From: Gavia stellata
Taxonomy: Eukaryota; Chordata; Aves; Gaviiformes; Gaviidae
Assembly (NCBI RefSeq): GCF_030936135.1
Contig: NC_082613.1
Span: 2,914,001 to 2,978,000 of the forward strand
Length of the DNA stretch: 64,000 bases
Direction: 5' to 3'
The position numbers and the translations under genes were made by a program. The notes under the pieces were generated by a model, which worked only from the letters and a program-made list of their open reading frames with translations, was not told where the DNA came from and made no database searches. How positions within the stretch are numbered: the first letter of the stretch is position 1; each line of letters begins with the position of its first letter. Positions 1 to 10,126 of the stretch are shown piece after piece.

Positions 1-578
1 ACACATTTTTACATTTGAATTTAAAAAACTTTTCCATGCAAAGAGATCTTGCTTGTGTCAGAGCTCTGTGCAATTCAGGTCTGACTGCCTCTGTTTTAAC
101 CCTAGTTTGAAAGAGGAAATGCTTTTGTAACTGCTTTTTTAAATACACACAAGCAAGTTAATTTAATAACAATATTAAGCAGTGCCTTATCAGGCTTTAG
201 CAATGGAAGATGGCTTGCATTATATTATATCACCAAGAAAACTACTTCAAGATAGACCACAGTTAAGGTTCACAAAAATAAAATAAGGCTATTTTAAGTC
301 TGCAAGCATGAATTAAAGCATTTCATTCTACTGCCTCTCCAATACACCCAACAGTTACACACAGCAGAGTATCACTGTTCATTTCTTGCTTAATCTGATC
401 ACTGCAGTTGATTGCAAGCCCCACAGAAGTAAAAGCTAGAACCTAAAAATTACTGTGCACTATGAAGGATAAACACCACTGGCCTGTTGATGATCAAGTC
501 TAAATCAATTGGTGTAGGCAAATACATAACATTTAAAACAAATTACAGTCAATAAGACAGAACTAAATCTATTACCAC
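1..578 (-). other. ARFGAP1: ARFGAP1 intron 9 (partial)
   Basis: This AT-rich intron sequence runs to the left edge. I found no further ARFGAP1 exon, repeat or RNA gene in it. Confidence 0.7.
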
Positions 579-611
579 CTTTTGACTTGCTTGAGATCCA
601 AATCTGGTAGC
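579..611 (-). CDS. ARFGAP1: ARFGAP1 exon 9 (33-nt micro-exon, residues 230-240)
   Basis: It encodes [11 protein letters not shown], matching the end of ALPS1 in ArfGAP1. The acceptor is TTTTCACAG and the donor AAG|GTGGTA is weak. The exon is only 33 nt and is symmetric (phase 0-0). The next exon, expected to begin with the ASELGHSL-type sequence, was not found between bases 1 and 578 and must lie left of the window. Confidence 0.88.
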
Positions 612-3600
612 CTGTGAAAAGAAGCAAATAAATTCAAGTTTAAAACTCAAAGGCTTTATTCCTAGGAAGCACACACATTTAGAAATGTTGCATGATCCTC
701 TCCCAAGAGGAATGGACCTTTGCCAGAATTTCACAGCGAACAGAGAATATCCACATCACCACCTCTGGTATCCCAGATTGCTCTGGGAAAGCATCAGTCT
801 TTCTCAACTTACAACAGGGGGAAGAAAGGGTCTTCAGTATAGACTAGACCTTGGTGGGCTAATGCGGATAAGTATCAATATTTTTGTCTCTCATACTGTC
901 ACCCAAAGTATTTTTCTTAACAGGTAACTGTTATGCTCATAAAAAGTTTGGAAGGATACTAAGCAAAACTGAAAAAAGTTGTAATGCAGTATTTTCACAA
1001 AAAACCATTTAATCTCTTTCCACCATCATCTAATTAAAACGTAATAAAGCTTTAATTCCTCTGGTTTCAGTCTACAGTTAGTTGAATGACTGTCATCTAA
1101 GTGTGCAAATTTGCAGAACATGCAGAGCGTGAAGACCACGCCTCAGTTTTTCCCATAGGGTCCCGCTGGGCACAACCTCTGCCCAACAAGCTTTCTATTT
1201 AAACTGGCAAAAATGCTGTAGTTTGAGAGAAGTCAAAGGAAGGGGGGAAAAAAAAAAATATAAAACCATCAGCAATTTGTAACTTGGTATTAAATTCCTG
1301 CCAAAGAATGCAATTTGGCCTTACTTGGCATAGACAGAAATTTCTGCTTTATAACTAAATTTTTTTGTTTATCAAGGGAGTATAAAAATGGCACTTGAGT
1401 TCTTTCTTGGTGCTTACATCCAGTGGACCAATTTACAAAAATGTCCATCCAGAAACATGAGAAATACTTAAGACAGAGATCTGCATTCAATATACACCTA
1501 TTTTACAGAATCACAGAATCATTAAGGTTGGAAAAGACCTGTAAGATCATCAAGTCCATCTTTACCCAACACATCCTGCATCTTTATAGGCCATAGGCAA
1601 AGATACACAGACAGCAGAGTTTTGTTTGTCTTGGTAATACTTTTAAAGATATATCCCTATTAGAACACTAACAGAATCTCAGAGTTTACAAAAATTACAC
1701 TGAAATACATTTTGTTTACTTACACCCTCTTTAGCAGCTGAGGCAATCTTGCTTGCTCCAGTCGTAAAACTGCTCCATCCCTTTAAAGAAAGTGAGAACG
1801 TCATAAGCTAGGTGTGAACGGTAATAATGAATAACCAAGTGTTCACTATTACATGTTAAATTAAGTCAAAATGTTCTCCACTACAGCTTGTCCTGTAGTC
1901 ATAAGAATTACTTGCTAGTAAGAGCAAAAATTAGTCTCTCACTTAACTGTAATACAGCGATGAACTTCCATTATCTGTGTCAAAATGGCTGCAATTTGAA
2001 CAAACCCGAGTGCTTCAGATGTTATTCTACTAAAAACAGCTACATGAAAAAAAATTATTCCTCCCCTCAAGGAAAGTGAGAGAACAAAAAAAGGCATTAA
2101 AACCTTAGTAAACAGAGATTGGCTCTTCAGCAAGTAAGGACTGGATGGAAAAAAACTCAAGGAGCAGCTAAAATGTATGCCTGGAAAAAGCTGAAGAGAA
2201 AAACAAGAATCGGTGCTCAAAAACATGAGGCAGCAACTCATAAGATGCCCATTCAGCAATTTTCCATTTCACAATAAAACTTCAAACTGCTTGTTTCCTG
2301 CAAATTTTAACTTTAAAACTAAAAGAAACAAAACTTTATTTTGCCTCATTGGTTCGTAGAAGACCTGAAAACCATTGGCCGTTTCTTAAAAGACTTTTCT
2401 GTAATGAATCAGAAAAGGTTTCTTCTAACTACTGATTGCAGATACTGATTAAGAAACCAGCTAAAAGAAAGTAGAGAAGGAGAGCGATTCTAATGCTTTT
2501 TTTCTTTTTTTTTTTGTTTTAACAAAATCATTAAAAATGGCTTCTCAACTGTTTAGATTTCGGTTCTTGTTAGTAACTCATTCATCCCGAATCTGCCCAG
2601 TAAAACAAGTGGAAAAAACCCACCATACTTGAATGGATAAAAACCAGAAATAAACTTTAACATGTCTGTGGTTCTCCTTGTATATAATAATGAATGAAGA
2701 AACAGAGGTAAGGTTTTTTTTCTTTGCAGATCATCACCACCTAATTTTAAACTGTGTTACAGAATCATTTAAACACGGCGCTACAAATGCCTCGTTAATA
2801 TCCATGTCTACCACTGCCTTTTTACACTTTGATTTCCATCAAAGTGTGGATGTTTTGGTAACGTATTACCTTTTGGGTAGATTTCCATATAAAGGCCGTA
2901 AATAGTAGAATCTTTTTCTCATTACCCCTTCTATTTAACTTGACTATGCCACACATTTAGGCTGAGGGAACGACTTTTAAACAAAGCGGCAAAAAATATT
3001 TTTTGCCTATCCTTTTGAAGTCTCTTCATTAATTGTCTTTCTTGTCCTATGCTGACACACTAGAAGATAGTTATGTCACTATTTGCACAAAAGGCAAAGT
3101 GATGCATCTCGTAGTTTTTACGTTAAGCAGCGTCTCAAGGGACTCAAGACAAACCTAACTTGCAACTACCTCTGTTCTTTACAGAATGAGTTGGATAGTG
3201 TAGTTTGTGTGAACTCTACAGAAAGTGCTCCTTTTGATATGTAACAGCAGAAAATAACGTATATCCATAAAAATGGCATGTATGGGGAAAAGCAATCATA
3301 CACAGTGGAAAGAAAATTGGTTTCCTCTCCAGGATGAATATGCACGCAAACATTCAGCCTCACTATAATAAATGACTTAAAATAGCACTGTAGTATGTAT
3401 CTGTGGTCACAAGAGGGCATTTTAATCATAAGTTTCAATGAGATCATGTATTTAAATAATGGTTGACAGTAACTTGGACAATACTGTATCATGTCTCCTT
3501 TGCTGTCTTAGCACATCTGCAATAAAGTACAGATGTGGTTTCTAATCTGAACTCTCTGGCCTACAATCTATGACATACATAGAAAATATTCAGCAGACCT

Positions 3601-6600
3601 ATACTAAGCACCCTGTGGAATCACCTGGAATACTGTTCAAAGGCTCAAGCATTACCTTGTTCAGTTACGCTCTAGTGAAATTACTATATTTAAAAAAAAA
3701 AACCCCAAACAACGGAACCTAGTGTGGATATTTAGACCGATGATATGATGAGGCTCTACAGAAGACTACTGGCCACTAACCCTGGTAGAAAACCTTACTG
3801 TATTTCAAAGCGACTCCGAATCCCAAATATTGTTCAGCACTGTTACTCTGCAGGCTATCAAAGCACCAGTATGTCCCTGACTGCCTCCGACTTTATTCCC
3901 ATTTTCCTTCAACAATGCATCTTTCACTATCTCTACTTCAATCATGACAACTGTTCAGCCATATGCTGTTATCCCTTCACACTCTGTCACAAGTATTTCA
4001 AATGTTTTCATCACTGCTTGGGGCTTCTGGCACCCATGTACACACACATTTCAGTCGTCTTCCACTGACCATACTTAATATGGTTAATCTCTTTAGAGCA
4101 CTACCAGCCTAACTGCTATTCCCACCAGGTAATTACTTTTTTCCTCCAAGCCCTAAGGAGTGTTAATTCTTAATCCATTGCTATATCCTCATTTGCTTAT
4201 TTCTGTGAATTGATACCAGATATATATATAACTTTTTCTCAAGTTTCTCCCTTCGTTTTGCCTTTTGAAGTCCACCACTATCTTCTTCACTCTTTGAGAA
4301 TACAACCAATACTCTGTATCTCTCTGTATCTACTTGCAGTCTTTAGTTTCTCTTCTCTGTTTATGTTCTCCTATAACAGGGGCTAAAATAGAAGAAAACA
4401 GTAATTCAGGTCACAGAAAGCTTCAAGCATTTCCTTACCGAGTACAATGAAGACATAGCATTATTCAGGAAGTCATCCTCTTTTTTCGGAGGGTTTACTG
4501 TGTTTCCAAACCCCACATAGCGATTCTCTTGCCCACTGCCATAAGACAATGAATAAATAGTATCTGTGTTAGCGTGCATTCATTAAAACCATTAAACAAA
4601 AACTAAAAGGCATGAAAGAATGACAGTTGTTTAACAGACTTTAAAATACACCTGGAAAAAAAGAGTCCTAAAGCACCTAGCACCCAAAATACAAAACCAC
4701 TCACTTCATAAAGATATAACATCAACAAGGATCCACTGGGGAATCCTTGCAAATTAAAGTGTTCCCTACGCAAGCTAATGTGGTCTTAACGATTCTCCAG
4801 GTTTAACAGATCACTGATACCAGAAGTCTGAGTAAAACCTAGACATGATAACATGAAAATGGGAAAAGGAAAGAAAGAAGAAAACAGTGTTAGCTTTATA
4901 AATACCCCTGTTTACCTCAAATCACTGTAACATACTATATACACTAAAATCCCCTAGTTTGGAGCCCACCACAGTAACATTTTGAGTTACAAGCTCCTTC
5001 TTCAATGCTATTCAAGCATTTTTGTTATACAAATGCATTAAGAGGCACTTTCCTTCCTCTTATCCTTTGTCATATATTATCACCATATTTTTAAGAGCAA
5101 ACAAGATGTAACTGTTAACTAGTGAACAAGGATCACAGTTGTGTAGCTGTAGTATAACATCCTCTTCTTTGTTATGCTAGAGGGCCAGGCACTCAAAAAG
5201 TTAATAAATATTGCATTACCCCTGGTAGGAGCCAATATCGTCATTTAACCAGTCTTCAAAAGCCTTGTCAGAAGAGGCAGTTGCAGTCTGAGATTGTCCA
5301 GCAGAACTACTGAAATGAAAGATTTAAGAATCAAACTGTGTAAAGCAAAAACCACTAGCTCAGCAGTGCAGCTTGACATACATCTTCATAATACAGGTGC
5401 AAAATTGATTATTTCTTTCATCTATCAAGTAGGGAACTCTAATGCAACCACTAAAAGCCACTGGAGTATTGAATGAATAAAGCAACAGCAGACCCAGACA
5501 CAATGCTACTCAGACTACAGCTAACCCCTGAACTTGCTGGATGATGGCCAGGCATGAAGCGCTTGTTTGCTTGATTTACAACTGCTTTTTCAGTTAACTT
5601 GATTCTTTAGTGCAAAGAACAACAAACACTACATGCAAATGCAGGAAACCGGAACTGCTGTGGTTCAGCTTTGATGCTCCTGCTAGTAATTAGCACTCTA
5701 AGGAAAAAGTGTTTCTTCTTCCCTGGCACTCAATCACAAACTGGAACAGCATCATAGTTAAGGTAAGGCTATGACACACTACGCGTGATTGACACAATGA
5801 CTACTCTCAGGTGCATTACAAGTCAAGATGAAAACAGCATGGCTTGTCCTCTGCTCACTCGTCTCTGCCATGGTTTAAGATTCAGGTGGAGGAGGTGGGA
5901 ATTTATACAGAAATTAAAGCCCTGCTACCTCATATTCTTTAACTCCAGCAAAATAAATGCTTGTTCAGACAGCACCATCAACAGAATAAGACCAGCAGAC
6001 ATTCAAACATCAGGTTTTGATCCTGCCATTGCTATACCAATATTAGATAACAAGAATACGTACCGATGAGTGGAAGAGAGAGACATTTTAGGCTGAGGTG
6101 GGGTCCAGTTCCTGGCAGGAGAAGTTTCAATGGACCACTCCTTGCCTTCAGCTACTGTAGCTACCTAGAAGAGGTAGGAAAATAATCAGAATGCCAGGTC
6201 AAAGTTTTGATACAAGTTATACACTGGTCCTGTAAAGTGAGGACAAGTCATTTTTCCAATTTGCTGCCAGCTATATAGATCAATTAATTTGCGTTTTCAC
6301 AAGAAACTGATTTTTTTCTGAATCTCAGGCTTGTAATGTTGCACTGAACACTGGTTTTATTTCAGGCAACTGATTCTAGGCAAGTTCTTCAAACAGGCAA
6401 ATTTGGTTTGAAAAGGAAAGACTAGATTAATGAAGAGATGTAAGCACTAATCACAGAATAATGGAGGAATAGAAAGAGGTTGATTTATACTCTAGTATTG
6501 GGTGGCTAAAACACATACACAGAATTTAAATGTTCTCTCTGCCTCTTTCAAACAAAGGACCTGGACTTCGTCTCTTCACCCCATGCCGCTCCTCCAATCC

Positions 6601-9600
6601 AAGTCATAACTTCAGCAAGTTGATATAAAATTTCCAAAGGCCTTGCCACAAAAACTCTGTAGTTCCCCGTTTCACACACTAAAAAGCCTACAGCACAGAA
6701 CTTACTAATTCTTTGCTTTCATCAAGATACTCCACTTTAGCAAACTGTCTCCCATTCCTAGCAACTTCTAAAGGTGCAAAGAGACAACACACACAACAAA
6801 CTTCAAAGCTGCACAAATATCCCAGTGAGCACAGAATGTACCTTCTTACCACTTCTGCGGCAGGGTCAGCATAAAAATACAGTATCCTTGTAAATCCCTA
6901 AGCTCACAAGTTCAAGTTGTTTGTCATTTCATTTTTGGAGATGCCGAATCTCCACAAAATGATAATGCCATTACAATTACTAATTTACTTGTTTATAGGC
7001 CTGCCAGTATTTGGCAATTTACCATTTTGTTACTACCTACACAAAAGATTTATCAACAATCACTTTGGATAAAACTGTACTGAAGTAGTAAACTGTCTAC
7101 TGTGGACTGGGTCAGCTCCACTGACTAACTAGTCGCAACAGATTGCAGCAATAAAAATCTGAGCCACCTCAGCTAAATGCAGAAAATAAAAAGTTTCTAA
7201 AGAAAATTCTTACAAGAGTTGGGAAGAAGCACTCTAAGACTTATCCCTTTCGAGAACCATTGCAGAGATTCAAAAGGTTGCTACTTCCCCCCCCACTTCA
7301 AAAACAAGTGCTTACAAAGTATTTTGATGTTTTCAGAGAGTAGGGAATGAGAATACATACACAACTGAACTTACCTGATCTCTAAAAAGAGCTGCAGCTT
7401 TGCTGTTGTACTTCTCTTGCATTGACCAGCAGGGATCATAGTCATCTTGAGACTCCAAGAACTCTCGAAATTTACTATTACCTCCAGCCTTCATTTTCTC
7501 CAGCTCAATATCCTTCCATTTGTCCATGGTTACAGAACGTACAAAACTGAAAAGCAGTTTTTTTAAAATAAATTAAAATCACAGCTTGTTATAATTTCCT
7601 GCTACATCAGCAGGGACAAAAAAAAAAAGTTTAATGCAACCTATCTCAAAAGTTGGGAGTACAATCATGTTAGAGAACACTCTCCAAGTATAGAAAGATA
7701 GATCATCATAAGAAGGAGGTTAAATCCTCACTGAAATAAGCTAAAATCATGCTATTTATTGGAACTTAAAGGAGACAGAAAGCAAGTGCCAGAAAAAGCA
7801 GCTTTCTTCAAGTCCAGAAATTAATCTAACCCACCATATAAACAAAACTTCTCCCATACTTCTTTATTCAGCAATTCTCTTTTCCTGCCTATTTTCACAG
7901 TTACACTTAAGTGACCTGCAAGAACACCTCCTGTCCCACTCCATGCTTCTGCTCGTCACAACCATCAGGTACTGAAGAGCTCAACTGTTTAAAACAGCCT
8001 ACCCTAGAACATGACCTCATCCCAGGGCATTTATGACTACAGTTAGCATCTCAGCTCTGCTTTGAGCCATAAATTCTTGCTACTGCTCATTGAATTATAT
8101 TAAAAAAAAAAAGAAAAAACCCAAACACACACAAACCAAACAACCGCCCTATTCTTAAATACAAGGACAGAGGGGGGAAAGCGAGACATCATCCTCAGGA
8201 AGGCTCTTTCAAACTTGTATCTTGACTGTTTTCTTTCTTTTTGACCCTGAAGAAATATCCTTCCTCATCTCCTCATCTCAGTAATTTCATTTTTTCTTTC
8301 ATGTAACATATGGAATAGTTCCAAACTCTCATTTCCTATGCAATTTCTACTCACTAATAAGCTTCAAATCACCCCTTGAAAAGCAAAGCACGTACTTCTG
8401 AATGGCCTCCTTGCTTTGGCGATTTACCTCCTGGACTTTCTCTCCCTTTCTCATTTGAGTAACTATCCCATGGTCTGCTCCTATTATATATACACACACT
8501 GAGTCTCTGGAACACATAACAGTTCGTATTCCATAGATTCCCACCTCAGCCGAGTATGTGTCTTGAAAAAAATAAAAACTATCATTTATATTACCAAAAA
8601 AAAAAAATCTCCTGAACAGAATAAAACTGTTTTATACACTTGCATACACTACAGAAACATTCTGTAAGCATACTGTGACTTTTTTTTCTCAACCTTCAAG
8701 CTGCTCTAGCACTACTTCAGTTTTAATCGATAAAGATTATACAAGATCAAAAGAACAGAGTACAAGGACTAATGCAGTATTACCAAACACCACTCCACAA
8801 CCTCAAGATGTAGCTAGAGACATTACTTTCTAGAACTGGGCACAACATAGCTGCACTGGTGCAGCACACCCCCCAACTAATTACAGACCAGGGAGAGTAA
8901 AGCTCACTTTAGAGAGGAGCATGAAACAAAACTGCCAGTGAAATTGAGACATTCTATACCCTTCTGAAACAATACATTCTGTTCACAGCCATCGTGCACC
9001 CTGAGGCAACCCAACACAGTCCATCGTCTGCTTGAAAGGCTGACCTGAGGTGAACTCCCAAGCCTCGGTGTTTTCCTGAGCACTCAAGACAGATCCAAAT
9101 TCCATAGGTCACACTCACCCACTGGGGGTTAAATGCACCACATTCAAAACAGACCTGCGAGAGAAAAACAATTATCTCTAACACTCAGTCATCACAGTAC
9201 AGCTCAAAAAGTCCAATCATGAAAACGTTACACGCAGTAAATAATTTCAGAAGGGAGAGTTCTTAGTGTTTGGAAACACCTTCTCTGACAGCATAAGCTT
9301 CCTTCAAATATTTATTTATGCTGTTTGGAAAGAAGTACTCATTAACTTTCCTGACGTGGATTATAAATATTACTGTACCGACTACCAAAAAACAGTGAGG
9401 TAATACAGTTGAGCGAGTTGAAATTAATGAGCAAATAATTCAGCTTGATTTCATTTCCAGATTGTCTTGAAGGAGGAGAAAGTAACCAAACTGAATTCTT
9501 GAAGTTTCCTTGGCAAAATAAAGGTGCAACATTTAAAGTCTGGAATATTTATTCAGTTGTACTACAGTTTGGCAGTAAATGATAGCAGATCTAAACAGAG

Positions 9601-10122
9601 GTTTTTCTTAAAAAAAGCTTTACTGCTCATACAGTGCAACAACTTGTGTTCTCATGATTGGAATCACCATTTAAGGTTTAATGCATTGATATAAATAAAA
9701 CTGAACCTGTCCATGGGCTATCACATTTAAGGCAGCGTATAATCAAGCTACTTCAAATAGATCATTTTAATTAAGCTGTGCCCACGACATCACTTGTGTA
9801 ACAGACTCTAGGGGCTACAGCATTACTAGAACTTCTGAACGACTTGTGCCAAATATGCAGCAATGTATTATAGTACATATATAAATGAAAGTTACTGGAA
9901 CTAACACAAATATGAGATATCCAAATTTGTATGTTACCATTATTTAGTCACACTAGTGCTATAAGGACAATAGCTGTAGTAGACCACAACATCCATCTGG
10001 AGTAGGTAAAAAGAAAATTCAGTTCTACAAAACTGATCTAAAGAAGATTATAATTTTCTCACATTGTTCTCATCTTGCGCTCTGACTTCTTTCAGAACTT
10101 TCCTTGTTCTTGGACTTGCCAT
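579..10122 (-). CDS. ARFGAP1: ARFGAP1, ADP-ribosylation factor GTPase-activating protein 1 (5' coding part, 8 exons)
   Basis: The spliced coding path on the minus strand is 10122-10063, 9154-9045, 7546-7375, 6164-6064, 5309-5220, 4535-4439, 1780-1724 and 611-579. It gives about 240 codons with no stop, and all reading phases agree. The protein begins [20 protein letters not shown] and carries the C4 zinc finger (Cys22, Cys25, Cys42, Cys45) and the catalytic arginine finger Arg50 in the motif GKHRGLG. These are diagnostic of ArfGAP1. The family stimulates GTP hydrolysis on Arf1 at the Golgi and promotes COPI coat dynamics. Residues of about 200-236 form the ALPS1 amphipathic segment, which binds highly curved membranes. 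The mammalian protein is a little over 400 residues, so roughly the last 40% (including ALPS2) lies left of base 1. The ATG has a strong context (A at -3, G at +4) four bases into its exon. Paralogues ARFGAP2/3 have a different N-terminus, so the assignment is firm. Confidence 0.96.
612..1723 (-). other. ARFGAP1: ARFGAP1 intron 8
   Basis: It is AT-rich and contains a CR1 tail at 1506-1570 and a short G/A run near 1240-1260. Nothing else was recognised. Confidence 0.75.
1506..1570 (-). mobile_element. CR1 LINE 3' end fragment (antisense to plus strand)
   Basis: The stretch CACAGAATCATTAAGGTTGG and the following AAAAGACCTGTAAGATCATC, continuing to CAAGTCCATC, is the reverse complement of the conserved avian CR1 3' tail, including the short terminal AGAATCAC repeat. 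It is a severely 5'-truncated copy in intron 8 of ARFGAP1. Confidence 0.9.
1724..1780 (-). CDS. ARFGAP1: ARFGAP1 exon 8 (57 nt, core of ALPS1, residues 211-229)
   Basis: It encodes [19 protein letters not shown]. This has the Trp/Phe/Ile hydrophobic face and Ser/Thr/Gly polar face typical of ALPS1. The acceptor is TTAAAG and the donor is GGT|GTAAGT. It starts and ends in phase 0, so it can be skipped without a frameshift. The human protein has RF where this reads KI. Confidence 0.93.
1781..4438 (-). other. ARFGAP1: ARFGAP1 intron 7
   Basis: This 2.7-kb AT-rich intron has T/A homopolymer runs (for example 2498-2520) and a short TA repeat near 4218-4230. Open frames at 1939-2259, 3166-3492 and 3745-4068 have no family signature and are taken as chance. 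Confidence 0.7.
4439..4535 (-). CDS. ARFGAP1: ARFGAP1 exon 7 (residues 178-210, start of ALPS1)
   Basis: It encodes [13 protein letters not shown], then the [16 protein letters not shown] segment. The last dozen residues begin the ALPS1 amphipathic helix. The acceptor is TGGCAG and the donor is TCG|GTAAGG. The exon is 97 nt and ends in phase 0. ALPS motifs use Ser/Thr on the polar face and few charges, and the end of this exon shows that composition. Confidence 0.94.
4536..5219 (-). other. ARFGAP1: ARFGAP1 intron 6
   Basis: AT-rich unique sequence. Nothing recognised. Confidence 0.7.
5220..5309 (-). CDS. ARFGAP1: ARFGAP1 exon 6 (linker, residues 148-178)
   Basis: It encodes a Ser/Thr/Gln-rich start followed by [19 protein letters not shown], a conserved acidic motif of ArfGAP1. 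The acceptor is TTTCAG and the donor is GG|GTAATG. The exon is 90 nt and ends with two bases of the Gly178 codon. The donor lacks the usual G at +5 and is therefore somewhat weaker than its neighbours. Confidence 0.93.
5310..6063 (-). other. ARFGAP1: ARFGAP1 intron 5
   Basis: AT-rich unique sequence. The plus-strand frame at 5785-6069 abuts exon 5 in antisense and has no recognisable product. Confidence 0.7.
6064..6164 (-). CDS. ARFGAP1: ARFGAP1 exon 5 (end of GAP domain and linker, residues 115-148)
   Basis: It encodes [20 protein letters not shown], then a Pro/Ser-rich stretch ending STHR. The acceptor is TTCTAG before GTA and the donor is CG|GTACGT. The exon is 101 nt and ends with two bases of Arg148. 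The Trp-containing NWTPP motif matches the linker after the GAP domain in vertebrate ArfGAP1. Confidence 0.93.
6165..7374 (-). other. ARFGAP1: ARFGAP1 intron 4
   Basis: AT-rich unique sequence with a short C run at about 7287-7295. Nothing recognised. Confidence 0.7.
7375..7546 (-). CDS. ARFGAP1: ARFGAP1 exon 4 (ArfGAP domain, residues 57-114)
   Basis: It begins one base into Ser57 and reads [20 protein letters not shown], then the [13 protein letters not shown] segment and [13 protein letters not shown]. These are the helical second half of the ArfGAP fold. The acceptor is CTTTTCAG and the donor is CAG|GTAAGT, a perfect consensus. The exon is 172 nt and ends in phase 0. The residues are close to those of the mammalian protein throughout. 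Confidence 0.96.
7547..9044 (-). other. ARFGAP1: ARFGAP1 intron 3
   Basis: This AT-rich intron has A-runs near 7619 and 8101. An open stretch at 8396-8561 with passable splice borders is discussed under rejected items. Confidence 0.7.
9045..9154 (-). CDS. ARFGAP1: ARFGAP1 exon 3 (zinc finger, residues 21-57)
   Basis: It encodes [18 protein letters not shown] and onward to GVHL. This contains the CX2CX16CX2C zinc ligands (Cys22, 25, 42, 45) and the catalytic Arg50. The acceptor is CTGCGAG-like (CGCAG before GTC) and the donor is AG|GTCAGC. The exon is 110 nt and ends with two bases of the Ser57 codon, completed by the first base of exon 4. All catalytic and metal-binding residues are intact. 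Confidence 0.96.
9155..10062 (-). other. ARFGAP1: ARFGAP1 intron 2
   Basis: AT-rich unique sequence. Nothing recognised. Confidence 0.7.
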
Positions 10123-10126
10123 GATT
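10063..10126 (-). CDS. ARFGAP1: ARFGAP1 exon 2 (start codon, residues 1-20)
   Basis: The ATG is at 10122-10120. The exon is preceded by a long pyrimidine tract (A/G-rich on the plus strand, 10127-10157) and an AG at 10128-10127, leaving a four-base 5' UTR stub. It ends in ...GAGAACAAT followed by donor GTGAGA. It encodes the basic N-terminal helix that leads into the zinc finger, and it ends on a complete codon. Confidence 0.95.

Noticed and set aside
8396..8561. Open 166-nt stretch on the minus strand in ARFGAP1 intron 3 with a T-rich acceptor (CAAG) and donor GAA|GTACGT.
   Set aside because: Joined to exon 3 it meets a stop codon after five codons, has no family similarity, and exons 3 and 4 already join in phase. 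At most a poison exon; no evidence for use.
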